Source: Paramyrothecium sp. XJ0827 (Eukaryota; Ascomycota; Sordariomycetes; Hypocreales; Stachybotryaceae). Taken from it: 64,000 bases of DNA. Below the pieces are notes generated by a model. That model did not search any database. It saw nothing but the letters and a program-made list of their open reading frames with translations, and was not told where the DNA came from. Shown here piece by piece: positions 46,160-56,865 of this stretch. Position 1 is the stretch's first letter; each line of letters starts with the position of its first letter. The stretch spans positions 1,736,001 through 1,800,000 of the forward strand of contig JAJFPB010000006.1 in the NCBI GenBank assembly GCA_020881915.1, given 5' to 3'. A program made the translations under genes and the position numbers.

Positions 46160-48517
46160 ATGACCATGGGTCGTTCAAGCAATCGTCTGATCCGGGCGCT
46201 GCTTGCAGCCTCATGGATGGTTGGAGTTCAAAGTGATGGCACAGGTCTCATTGGCTATGGCAAGACGTTATACAATCCAACGTGCAGTTTTGCCTGTCGA
46301 AATGTGGTCAGGAAACAGCAACTTTCGTGCACGCCATCTTCTGGCGGCGAAAACCACGGCACCGCTCATAACCCCGTTTCCACACCACCCGATTGTTTCG
46401 TCAGGGATCCTTCGTTCTTGAAAACAATGGCTCTCTGCATCAACACGTACTGCCCGTTGAGCGGTGACCCTTCGATGGATCTGATTGAAGATTACTGGTC
46501 ATCTCATTTAGGAACCGGTACGCTTGGGAATTACAATTATGTCCCGATTATGACCTACCATCAGGCATTAGCTGCCGCAAAGAATGATGAGACCCGTGCC
46601 GCGGGTAACGGGAGCTTGGCCGACCATGATGGCCATGATGGGGCAGGCCACCACATGCAAATAAGAACTTTGCGCGCACGACATGGTGACCACAGCGCGT
46701 CGACCGGGAACCATATCCACACCTTCAACGTATCCAGTCCATTGCCTACAGCTGCAGGCGGGAGTGCACCGTTGAATGTGACTAGTTTCGTGGGTCCAGA
46801 GGACTGGCAGATGCAATACAACTACATGTCTGACTTCGAGATCAACGAGACGGGACATTCGACAATGACGTGAGTATACTCTAGTCTGACTGTGGAGACG
46901 GAGACAAACTGACCAATTTGCAGTATCGTGATTGCCGTGGTTGCCATCTTCCTACTGATTGGGCTATCCCTTCTCAAGTTCCTCCCTGGACTCTCGACTA
47001 GTCGTACTTGGATGTACGTGCAATCAGTCCTGGCCCATCCTCCGGCCTGGGGTAACCGTCATCGAGTCCCTAATGGATTGGGCATTGTACCAACACGCGG
47101 ACAGTCGTTGTACATCTTCCTCATCAGTTTTCTCAACATCGTTCTCCTTCTTGCTCCATACGTCATCAACCAACCACAAGCCAGCTTTTCGTCGACAGGC
47201 ATGCAGACACTGAGCATTGTCGGAAACCGTGCTGGCTCCATGGCAATGGGAAATGTCGTGGCCCTTGTCCTCTTTGCAGCACGCAATAACGTACTGTTCT
47301 TCGTCACAGATTGGAGCTATAGCACCTACCTTCTACTCCACCGCTGGCTGGGATACTGGGCCATCTTCCACACTATCCTTCACTCATTCATGCTGATGGC
47401 AAACTACATGATCAAGGGAACCTACAATGACGAGTTGATACGGGAGTACTGGATATGGGGTATAGTTGGCACTGTTGCAGCCTCTGCCATGTTGCCATTT
47501 TCTCTACTCTGGATACGACAGAGGTTCTATGAGTTCTTCGTCGCATCGCACGTTATCCTCACTCTTCTCTTCCTTATCGGCTACTACTACCACATCTGGT
47601 ATTGCTACTCATATAATTGGGGATACGAGATTTGGATGTTTGTTGCTGGAGGTATTTGGGGTGCCGATCGCGTAATTCGCTTGGGACGCATGGCGCTTGG
47701 AGGAAGTCGTACCGCAATTGTCCGGGTCCTTCAAGACACAGATGGGGAGTATATGCGCATCGACGTCGATGGCTCGGGATTGAAAGGCGAAGTGGTATAT
47801 CTGTGTTTTCCAACCCTCTCCTGGCGCTTTTGGGAAACCCACCCCTTTTCCGTGGCATGCACCAACTCGAATGACAGCAGCCATGAAACACAACCTACGA
47901 CGAGTAACAAGGATGTTGAATCTCCAAGTGAGAAGGGCGAGGATGCTTTGCAAACTCACGATGCATTTGGATCATTGGCTAACGAAGGTTCGTCTCCGAC
48001 AACAACATTTTTCTGTCGCACGCGAATAGGAATTACCAAGGTGCTTGCCGCCCGCGCTTCCAAGTCTGAGGGACTACAGACAAGAGTTCGCGTGTTAGTG
48101 GAGGGACCGTACAATCACTCCGGTCGCGTGGCCTCTCAAATTGCGGGTTGCAGTGGCGTTCTGGGCATTGCCGGTGGCGTTGGAATTACCGGATGTCTAT
48201 CCTATATGAGGTATGACAACAATGATGTCAAATTGTTTTGGTCAACTCGGAAACCCGGCCTGGCTCGCGATATGGCACCGGTTCTTGCCCAACTTCCGGC
48301 CAACGTGGAGGCAGACACGGTCGTCGGGCAGCGACTGGATCTCGACACTATCTTAGCCAAAGAGCTGTTGCAGAGCAAGGACAGTCGGCCACTTGCTATT
48401 GTTGTCTGCGGACCTCCGGGCATGGCGGACGAAGTGCGAAGGAAAGTCACATGGCTGGCAAGGTTTAACGCCTCGTGTCGTCCATTCGAATTGATAGATG
48501 AGGCCTCCAGCTGGTAG
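46160..48517 (+). CDS. Ferric/cupric reductase transmembrane component (FRE type)
   Basis: Plasma-membrane flavocytochrome that passes electrons from NADPH through FAD and two hemes to extracellular Fe3+ or Cu2+ ahead of uptake. Exons 46160-46869 and 46924-48517 give 767 residues. The extracellular N-terminus follows a signal-like helix (RALLAASWMVGVQS) and has six or more Cys (CSFACRNVV, LSCTP, DCFVRD, CINTYCPL). A His-rich segment follows at about 46610-46730. Then come the transmembrane ferric-reductase domain with heme histidines (LLLHRWLGYWAIFHTILHSF, ASHVILTLLFLIGYYYHIW), the FAD motif HPFSVAC, NADPH-side blocks VEGPYN and GIAGGVGITG, and the terminal CGPPGMADEV. The next feature cluster downstream contains the remains of an OPT transporter, which could once have handled metal chelates. 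Confidence 0.93.
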
Positions 48518-48603
48518 GACCGTGCTCCTGGACTCAAGATGTGTCTAGAGGTTGTTAGTCTAGAGCATCAAACTCCTCTGCATTCCATCCAATCTCTGGC
48601 CGG

Positions 48604-48850
48604 GGGGGCTCCTTGTCGTGCCTTCGTTTGATCTAAGTGGGGGCTTGATACAGTGAAGCAGGGAACAAAAAGTTCTCTCCATGGTTCCTACTTGATAGAG
48701 TTCCAAACGTAGAATTTGGCCGTCCTTGAAACATTGAAACGGAAGGACTGCACATAATACATGGACCGAAAGTGGGCTGGCGAGCTCGACAACCGGAGCT
48801 GTCAATCCACTCCCGAGCGAGGGAGGCTCCTTATCATGCCTTCATTTGAT
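48604..48850. repeat. Pair of 29-bp direct repeats with G-to-A differences
   Basis: Copy 1 at 48604-48632 and copy 2 at 48822-48850 match except at four positions, all G in copy 1 and A in copy 2 (including GTCGTG against ATCATG). Such one-way transitions are the pattern left by repeat-induced point mutation. Confidence 0.6.
48630..48800 (+). repeat. Dispersed repeat, copy A
   Basis: About 170 bases that match 56005-56184 in the same orientation with many substitutions and small gaps. Anchors are a CATGGTT(C/T)CTTACTTGA-like block, CGTAGA, GACTGCACA and CGACAACCGGAGC. It starts just after the ferric reductase gene and runs up to the CorA-like fragment. Confidence 0.6.
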
Positions 48851-49605
48851 TCGGGGCTAGCTTGCGCAGGATTTCGCTCGTCTACCGTGCCTTGCGAGAG
48901 GTCCTGGCCGCTGGCAAGCCACACAATAGCACTCCATGCGTCCCCAGGCGGCCCAACTTCGATGGATATGGTCTGTTCAAGAACACGCTCTTGTTTGCTC
49001 AGCAGGTGACATTCCCGACCAACCGAGTCTGCCACTCTGGCCTTGCTGCGCAGCTGCAGCAGGTACTTGTTCATCTCGTTCATCTCTACCTGTCGCGCCT
49101 TCTGCAGATGTTCAGACCCTTGAGAGGTGCTGCCATTATCCCTAAAGCACATGGTCGGCAGACGGGGCTGGAAACCCCGCGCGGAAAACGATGGTGGAGA
49201 TGGCGACGCACGCAAGTCACGGGCACCCGAGGCGAAGGCCTTGTCCTGCATATGGCGGGCGTGCAGTTTTGAGCTGGCGCCGTGCTTGTTGCCCGCGGCA
49301 GTCAACCACGAAGGAGATGCGAAACCACGAAGGAACAGCAAGTTAGAGTGCGGTACGGTATCTAGAGCTATGGAGTCGGCGATGCTTGTGAGCGACGGGT
49401 CAAGGGTAGGAGTAGATCAAGTTCCAAGGTCGTGGATGACGGCGAACTTGGCTGCATCGTGCGTCATTCCTTCGAGCGGCACGGCTGCGGGGTCGCGAGT
49501 ATCGGAAGGGACTGCCTTGGCCGTCTTGAGGTACTGGTCGAGGCTGTAGAAGTCGGGTCTGGTATACACGTAGCTCTGGGATTGGACCAGGTACTCGACC
49601 TCCTG
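48802..49605 (-). pseudogene. CorA-like protein gene fragment with in-frame stop
   Basis: On the minus strand one frame reads RPDFYSLDQYLKTAKAVPSD, MTHDAAKFAVIHDLGT, a TGA at 49417-49419, then STPTLDPSLTSIADSI, NLLFLRGFASPSWL, ADSVGRECHLLSKQERVLEQ and DAWSAIVWLASGQDLSQG. I recognise this as the soluble N-terminal part of a fungal CorA-like (Mg2+ channel-related) family; the membrane helices are missing. The TGA most simply replaces TGG. The homology stops near 49605, where OPT transporter sequence on the opposite strand begins, and the 3' end runs into repeat sequence. It is a dead fragment. The family assignment is from memory, with moderate certainty. Confidence 0.62.
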
Positions 49606-51585
49606 TGCAAACGCGCCGCCCGAAACGTGCTCGTCGTCAGCGTGGCCACTGCCACGGGATGCATGACCGTGACCGCAGGCGTCATTGGCGCCCTCCCAGC
49701 CTTGGAGCACCTCCTTGGTCCTGAGGAGGGTGGGCCGCTGCGCCTGTCGGTCGCCAGCCTTCTGTTGTGGTCTTCTGTCCTCTGTCTTTTCGGTCTCATA
49801 TTCGCCTCACTGCTCCGAGAGCACTTCGTCGAGCACGAGAAGCTACCTTGGCCCGGAGCGAAGGCTACCGCTCATCTCATCAAAACACTTCACGGTCGAC
49901 CTGAAGGGTCTCGAACGGATTGGCAGCCGAGCCGCCCGAACCGATTCACACAATGAGAGCGGCAGTAGGCACGATGCCGAATGGATGCTCAAGGCAAACA
50001 CTCTGATCTGGGGGGCTGTGACGTCGGGGTTTCTTGTGAGAACACATTGAGCCCATACAACTTACCATAGGCCCCGGCTGACTGCTACCCCTGCTGAAGA
50101 CTGTCTGCACTTACTTCCTTCCCGTACTGCGACGTATGCCAGTATTTGGGCATACGGCTGCCCAAAATTGGTTGTGGACTATTGATCTCGCGCCTGGTCT
50201 CATCGGCCAAGGAATAATCACAGGCCTCACCATTCCTTTGCACATGCTAGTTGGCACTATCGTCGGGTGGGCCATATTATCTCCCTATGCCAAGCATCAC
50301 GGCTGGGCCCCTGGCGAAGTACGCGACTGGGAGACTGGGTCTCGCGGGTGGATTATATGGTTTAGCCTTGCCGCACTGCTCGGTGATGCGTCCGTCAAAC
50401 TTGCCTGGACCATTTTGAAACCAGCTTGGGAATTCATGGCTGCGCAAGGCTTCTCAACGACATGTCTTGGCTCGCTATGGGAAGTACCAGTCGGGCGGCA
50501 AGCAGCGACTGCGCCATTCCATAATGCGTACGCACCCGTGCCTGACGACGACCATCACCGCGATTCGGACACCCACCAGTACAGCCCCGGCGATCCTAGG
50601 ATCCACCAGTCCGAGTCATCACCCCGAATCCAACACCGTGCCATCTCAATAGCACTGTTGGTTAGTTTCATGGCATCCGCGCTCTACGCCATTCTGGTCG
50701 TCAACGCTGTTTTTGGCGATGCTATGCCATAGCACTACACAGTCTTGGCCATATTTCTTTCTCTTCCGATGGCAGTCGTCGACATACGATCTCTGGCAGA
50801 AACTGACTACAATCCGCAAAGCCCGCTGGGTAAGTATAATGTGTCTTGCGCAGTACAAGCAACTCGATTGACCACCACCTATTCCCAGCCTCGCAGTTCG
50901 TTATCGCAGCAGTGGCATCCTCACATCCGAAGGCTGTTATCATTAACATTCTCCCTGCTGCCATCACTCAGGCTTGTGCAAACCAAGCCGGGGATCTTTC
51001 TTACGACTTTAAAGTTGGTCATTTGATGGGGGTCCAGCAAGATGTGCAAATCCCTGGGCAGATCATTGGATCTCTATTCGGCGTGTTTGTGTCAGGCGGT
51101 ATATACAAGCTTTATTCATCACAATACCCAATTCCAGGACGCCTCTTCCAAATTCCCTCGGCTTTTGTTCTTCTCAGCACCGCTAGGCTACTGCTTGGTC
51201 GGGGTCTTCCTGAAGGCGATGGTCCTTTCGCCCTCACTGCGGCCGTTCTGTCCATGATGGCGACGGTAATCAAGATGAAATATTCTTCTAGTTGGTGGCA
51301 GAACATGATACCAAGCGGTGTTTCTTTCGCAGTGGGTACGGCTTCTTGGAATGAAACATGTTTGCGACTCGTCACATTTCTAACGTCCAATTAGGTATAT
51401 ATAACACACCTTCATTCACAATCACGCGAGCATTCGGAGGCTTTCTGTATCACGTATACAGAAAACGCGACAAAGAGGAGGATAATATTCATGTTCTGGC
51501 CAGTGGCTTAGTCTTAGGGGAGTCGATTGCTAGCCTCGCCAATCTTGCTATGGATGCAATGGGTACTCCGCATTTGGGGGCATAA
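49605..51585 (+). pseudogene. OPT-family oligopeptide/metal-chelate transporter, truncated and disrupted
   Basis: Remains of an OPT (YSL-like) transporter, a many-helix proton symporter for small peptides or metal chelates. Homology starts abruptly near 49605 (NVLVVSVATATGCM, PALEHLLGPEE, LPWPGAKATAHLIKTLHGRPEGS); the first helices are missing. Frame moves occur near 49610 and 49920-49960. Intron 50036-50099 then joins to VLRRMPVFG, LAPGLIGQGIITG, GWAPGEVRDWETGSRGWI. A TAG at 50730-50732 interrupts the frame after VFGDAMP, where TGG is expected, and SLPMAVVDIRSLAETDYNPQ follows in frame. Introns 50830-50888 and 51336-51394 are still spliceable, leading to GQIIGSLFG, YPIPGRLFQIPSAF, GIYNTPSFTITRAFGG and VLASGLVLGESIASLANL. 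Not functional as written. Confidence 0.85.
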
Positions 51586-52671
51586 CTCGACACCATGATC
51601 TGGTACACCGACTACGCTTACATGTACCCCATGAAGACATCGGTCTTGATAAGCCGAGTCTCAAAGAGTGAAGGGCTCAACTGTTTACTGGACGGTCGCA
51701 TTCTAGATTCCACGTAGATGTTCTGTGAGTGTATTAAATACATAGAGTGATAGATCCCCAAGCCTCGGGGGTTTCAATTGCCTCCAAATCAACTCCGCCA
51801 AGTAGCCGAAACAGACACTTCACAATCTCCTGTCATCCGTTGGCTGAGCTAACAATTCGTCCGTCTGTAACCTAGCTCTTGGTCAGGAAGTTCATTCGAT
51901 TAGCTAACATTAAAGTCTCAAGATGAATGGTTTTCATCTCCCTTGATAACGGTGCTTAGCTGCGAGCTTGCATTCTCTGGCCAGTCGTCACCTTGTCCAG
52001 TGAAATGGCCATGCTACTGCCGACCGTCCACAGCGTGCTTCCAGGAGGGTAACCGTGGGAAGTTCAGTCTTTGCCTTTATTTACCGCTGCTGGGGCCCAA
52101 AATCTTTCCAAGGCTGATTCGCGGACATGTTGTGAATAAGCGGGACATTCGTAGATGATGCTTTCAGGCTACCAAGCGAAGGAGGAATTGAGCGGTATAG
52201 GAGCACCCTTGGTATCTCCTCAGGGATAAAACACTAACATTGCTATTTTAATCACTAATTAAGATTATAATTAGTCTATTTAGTAATTAAAACGGCGATA
52301 TTACTGTTTTATTCCTTTTAACATACGGTAGGTATGCTGCTAGGTGCCTTTTCGTAACCACTCTACTCTCAGTCGGCATGATTGGTACAAGGACGCTACA
52401 AACATTGGAATTCGGAAAGAGATGGAGCACTATGCCAAGATTTCCAATGAAGCCACGGCGGCAGAAAATCCTGGACTACTTCTAGTTCCTCCAAAAACTT
52501 CAGTGAAACCTGATAACTCTTAACACGTTTCCTTTTCCTCCTTCAACAACGACTGCCCCGGTAGAAAATTGTCAGTCCATCCACTGAGAAACAGCCGATA
52601 CTCTGAGGCTCACGTTGGAGGGCGGCGTAAGGATAGTGATTGCTGCAACGATGCTTGCTCGGTGGTATCAC
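51586..52671. other. Intergenic with an AT-rich inverted repeat
   Basis: No gene recognised. It contains the inverted repeat listed at 52223-52315. Confidence 0.5.
52223..52315. repeat. AT-rich imperfect inverted repeat (MITE-like)
   Basis: The left arm (about 52223-52262) and the reverse complement of the right arm (about 52276-52315) match over some 40 bases, for example GCTATTTTAATCACTAA against GCCGTTTTAATTACTAA. Most mismatches are C/T or G/A. It has no coding capacity. It could be a small non-autonomous transposon or the tips of a decayed one; target-site duplications were not established. Confidence 0.55.
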
Positions 52672-55289
52672 TTAGTACACACTAGGACCGGTCCTCACCT
52701 GAGTGAGGATTCCGGCGGCTCTCATCCCTCTCTCAGTCAACTCCGTGATTATGAAGTCAGTTCCTAAACCATGGCCTTAGTTTCCAACGCAGCGCCCAAT
52801 AGCGGACAGATGCAGGCTGTACTCACCAGGCGGGCCAATAACAGAGACTGCGACTGGATAGGGCTCTTCTCTCCGCGTCATGATAGATTCAAATGATATC
52901 TGCCCAACTACGCAAAGCGTTAGGAGCTTTCTCATCATGGGGCTAGGCGACACGTATACCTATGGCCGTGATTTCCGGAACTCGCATGATAGGAGACATG
53001 TTCGAAGACGCATAGCCGTTGAGCAGCCCGTATGGCCTAAGTGAATTGTTCAATGCTGTGACCATAAGCGGGGTGGCAATCGTGATGGCTTACGGTTCTG
53101 GTGCATCTCTATAGTTTGGCTTCCCAACTTCAATGGGGAGCACCATGATCCTGATATTGTCATCATTCTCGGATCCGGACCTGAAAACCTTGTCAAGCAG
53201 CCACTGACGGTAGACTTCGCAACGGCGCCAGCATTCGTCGCGTTCTTCTTGGGAAACAGATTTGCCCACATCCCTGGTTGAATGTATCAGCATGAAATCA
53301 GAAACAGAAAGTGACAGAAGACCAACCACAACCAGTGAAGAAATCGATGGACGAAAGGCGGTCTACCGAACTTTTTCTCGTACTCTACTCTGAAACGTTC
53401 AGCAGCATAGTAAGAATCGTGGAAAAATGGATATACTCCAGCCTATCATCGTGAGCAAACAGAGACAGGGAGACGTAACACCAAAGCATGGCATGGCGAA
53501 AACCTACAGTTTTGAGATATTCGGCAACACCGTTGTGTTCCGATCCATCAGGGCTATCTTCCTTCCACATATCTGCTATCGATATCTCGATACGCTTCAC
53601 TCCTAGTGCGGACTCTAAACCGCCCACAAACTCTTCAATGACACGAGACTGGTCCACATTCGAAGTTGGCAGGTAGTCACGGGGGAAGAGGATCTCCACT
53701 GGTGCCTGCTAGAAATGAGAAAAACATTCAAGTGTCGATCAGGGTTGAATCTTAACGACATTTGATGGCGCGCGGAGTAATGGCGAGTTGCCGTACCACA
53801 CCGACATGATGTCTGGGAACTTCGATATGTCTCTACCAAAGAATCCAGGAATATCAAACTCCCTTGAGCAGATGTCACGCATTAGCTCTCGCCGCTGATG
53901 TAGGCGAACATGAGAGAGACGGGAAACAAAGTACAAGACGCCAGCAACAATATGCATCAAACCGTTGCTTGAAGAATTGTGAGCGTTTACTTACGGAAAG
54001 AAGCCAACGACACCCTTGGTGCTTAGAATCCCTGTCGAAGGGCGGATGGTGTGGCAGCCGTTGTAGTGTGCAGGTTTTCGAACACTTCCGTTTGCTGGGC
54101 CTGTTAGCAACATAATACAGGGTCGTGGGGGACTTTGAACTGACTGTCCGATCCGATAGAGAGATCCAGCCAGTCATAAGAGCCAATTGCGGCTGCGCTA
54201 CCGCTGCTGCTCCCAGAGGGTACCTGATACCCATCGCCGCGTGGGTTGAAAGGATTCGTGAATTCGACTGCCTCAACCGGTTCTTCTCGCACTATCATGG
54301 CTTGAAGCTTAAGTTTGCCCACTATGATAGCGCCGGCGTCAACGAGAAGCTGGACACAGTCAGCGTGTTTGGAGGCGGCAGGATAAAGATCCCGCCATGC
54401 AAGGTTATTCAGGGTTGTTTTGTGACCAGCCACGTCGATGCTATCCTTGACCCCGACACGAACCCCGTCGAGCGGCCGAGACGGAGATGGTTTGTAGTAG
54501 CACCGCGATGGGACAATCACGCGACCGTCGACTCCACCTTCTGGGTAGTCGAGCCTGGCAAGAGTGAAAGAAAACGGTCAGGGAGGGAATATGGTTTGTG
54601 CTGGGATGAGGAAAAACTTATCTGCCAGGTTGCGAAGCCGAAGGTTTAAATGTGCACATGAAGGTCGCGTTGAAGTCGCGGTAAACCCTCCATGGCTCCC
54701 AAATGCGTCCTCTTAAAAAGACATAGGGACCTGGCGCAACGCTGCGCGAGGGGTTGCCCTCGACAAATTTCCAGCTTGTGGTACCCCATGCGGCTAGATC
54801 GTGTTCCATTTCCGAGGAGATTTGGAGGTCTCGCTCTTTGCTTCCGTAGAATACGATGTTCTTCTTAAAGGCAGGCTGGAAGACATCATCGCGGTCAAGG
54901 AAGTCGGCCTGGAACGTAGATAATGTGTCTCGGAAGATGGACTGGCCGGGACTGGTCACATAGACGGTAAAGAGAACAGGGCCGATGCTTTCGGTATCGA
55001 AGCTGACAAAAGGAGCGCCATGCTGTATCAGTACATACTCTACATGGTCAACGGTAAGCCGGACCTCCTCCTCCACGGCGACAATCGAATGTGCAACTGG
55101 CATCGCTGCGTCGACTTTGCTCAGTGAATTAGTCTGGATGCAGTTGTCGAATCGATAGCACTTGACCAAGATGGTGCAAAAGAGCAATTTATTGGAGTCC
55201 GGAGTTGTGTGCGTGAATGTGTGTGTTGAGTGAGAGAACGGATGAAGCCATGAGCCCCAAGCCCGTGATTCAGGGCGGAAAGTGGCCAT
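52672..55289 (-). CDS. Amidase (amidase signature family), ten exons
   Basis: Hydrolase of C-N amide bonds with a Ser-cisSer-Lys triad. Minus-strand exons are about 54658-55289, 54145-54554, 53995-54094, 53760-53862, 53508-53705, 53327-53442, 53094-53273, 52960-53036, 52827-52907 and 52672-52763. Exon 2 has the catalytic Lys in VRVGVKDSIDVAG and the signature PSGSSSGSAAAIGSYDWLD. Exon 3 must start at 54094 to give IGSDTNGSVRKPA with the nucleophile Ser. Later blocks are RPSTGILSTKGVVGFFP, DISKFPDIMSVWYG, PVEILFPRDYLP, YPFFHDSYYAAERFR, IMVLPIEVGKPNYRD, PYGLLNGYASSNM, PYPVAVSVIGPPG and TDFIIT. The N-terminal 200 residues resemble the ARP1-like N-terminal part seen in fungal amidases. The true start may be 55103 (MPVAHSIVAV); exon 1's donor (GTGCAC) is uncertain. 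Confidence 0.82.
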
Positions 55290-55767
55290 GGCTCATTTGG
55301 ACCATGGGACTAAAGTAAAGAGACACGGCGCCCGCCCAGAACTAGGACCGGGACCATTCAGCTAATCGCCCTTACTCCTACTTGTGCCGTGTGTACTTCT
55401 AAGTGGCTTCTGTCGGCGTACGACATGGCAGTGGGTTGCCGCATGGCGTCGTGGCCCGCAGCTCTTCAGTGAACCTTGTGATCACCCTTGTGGTCTCAAC
55501 TCACACCCTCACCTACCCCCGAGTTAAGCACCGATCACTTCACATGCCATGTAATATTGCCATTTCTTTTGGATGGGTGAGGGAATTTGTTCTGAGACTT
55601 GGGACACAGAGCGCGGGCAAAAAATGTAATTGTCTCGTGACACGATGACGGTGCACGGTACGTCGCAGTAAGTTGTGCGTTGCCGAATCAACAAAAGCAG
55701 CAGACTAGGTTTAACAAGTCGAGAACTCTTCCCGCTGAGCCACAAAGTGACAACAATAGAAGTTCAC
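55290..55767. other. Intergenic, no gene recognised
   Basis: Upstream of the amidase (-) and of the hydrolase fragment (+). No supported feature. Confidence 0.45.
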
Positions 55768-56070
55768 ATGAATCTCAGCATTGTTGTAGTGCCAGGGTAC
55801 GGTACACCACCGGTCCGAGAGCGGGATGTCGATTTGGCGATACGCGAGGCCGCAAGATTGATTAACTTCGCGTCCCATTTCCACAGGTACATTCACGAGC
55901 CGCCATACCGTGAGTATGTTCTAGCCGAAGACCTCTATTGGGAGGCCTTCTTGAAGTCGGGGGGTGTACTGCGCAAAGATCTGGCCAAATTATCGAACAT
56001 GAAAGATCCGAGTGGGGACCGACGCAGAGGAGCAAGGGGCAGAAAGTCCTCTTCATGGTTTCTTACTTGA
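55768..56070 (+). pseudogene. N-terminal fragment of an NLR/STAND-type alpha/beta hydrolase (SesB-like) gene
   Basis: A 100-codon frame starts MNLSIVVVPGYGTPPVRERD, then AIREAARLINFASHFHRYIH, PYREYVLAEDLYWEAFLKSG and GVLRKDLAKLSN. It resembles the first strand, oxyanion loop and following helices of the lipase-like domain that opens many fungal NLR-type proteins. It then loses similarity (KDPSGDRRRGARGRKSS) exactly where the dispersed repeat begins (56005) and stops at 56070. The nucleophile serine, NB-ARC and repeat domains are missing. It looks like a gene cut by insertion of, or recombination at, the repeat. The assignment rests on pattern memory over a short stretch. Confidence 0.45.
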
Positions 56071-56184
56071 CAGAGTTCTGGGCGTAGATTTTGGGCGCCC
56101 TCCAAATACTACAATAAGTAGACTGCACATTTAGGTCGGACTAATAAGGCCAGAGAAAGCCTCGGCGAGCCCGACAACCGGAGC
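56005..56184 (+). repeat. Dispersed repeat, copy B
   Basis: Matches 48630-48800 in direct orientation, 7.4 kb away. In this copy it overlaps the end of the hydrolase fragment; in copy A it adjoins the CorA-like fragment. Confidence 0.6.
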
Positions 56185-56865
56185 GGTGTGGGGATGAGGA
56201 TGATCAGCGTGTGGAGATGTTTGCTAGACCCACCAGCACCCCAATTTAACCGTTCCCGTCTTGATTGCCGGGAGTAGCAGTGGCTCAAGTTATGTTTGCG
56301 GTTCCGAATGGTATGAAACCTCCAAAAGACTTCGACTAATAAGCCCAGCTCCACAGGAAATCGTAGCACATAAAAATTTTATTGAAGCAACCATGTTATT
56401 ACTACCGGGCACCCTGATAACAAGCTTGTCATTCCCAACTTGCGGGGAGGATAAGACATACCTGCGGCCTTCCTGATTGAGTCAAGATAACCCTGTATCC
56501 ACGCCGTTGACACCGAAAAATCGCCCGATGCCCACTTCCCCTCAACTGCCAAGTGCCTCCATCTGATAATGACATTGATTCGGCTCTTTGGCTTGGTCTT
56601 TATGGTAGCTTTCCCGCGGCGTGTCTATTGGAGCATTGCATAATTGATCCCCTACCGGCACATGTACAGGCTATCTTTGTACTGCTGTGGTGGAACCTCA
56701 CGACGTACTCACTTATCTTGCATGGGGTATATAAGGAGACGATGACCAGTTCAGAAACTTTACCCTCGCGCTTCTATTTTGACCCTTGCACTGCGAGTCT
56801 TGTTCCGCCAGGCTCCTCTATAACCCCTCCTTACCTCCCTTTTCCCTTCCACCTATATCCTCACC
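56185..56865. other. Intergenic / promoter of the FAD oxidoreductase
   Basis: No coding stretch was recognised. The final 60 bases are pyrimidine-rich, as in many fungal leaders. Confidence 0.5.
56728..56735 (+). promoter_or_regulatory. TATA box of the FAD oxidoreductase gene
   Basis: TATATAAG lies 138 bases before the ATG at 56866. Confidence 0.45.

Noticed and set aside
55675..55760. Possible second tRNA near TCCCGCTGAGCCACA
   Set aside because: No complete cloverleaf could be formed; acceptor and T arms do not pair.
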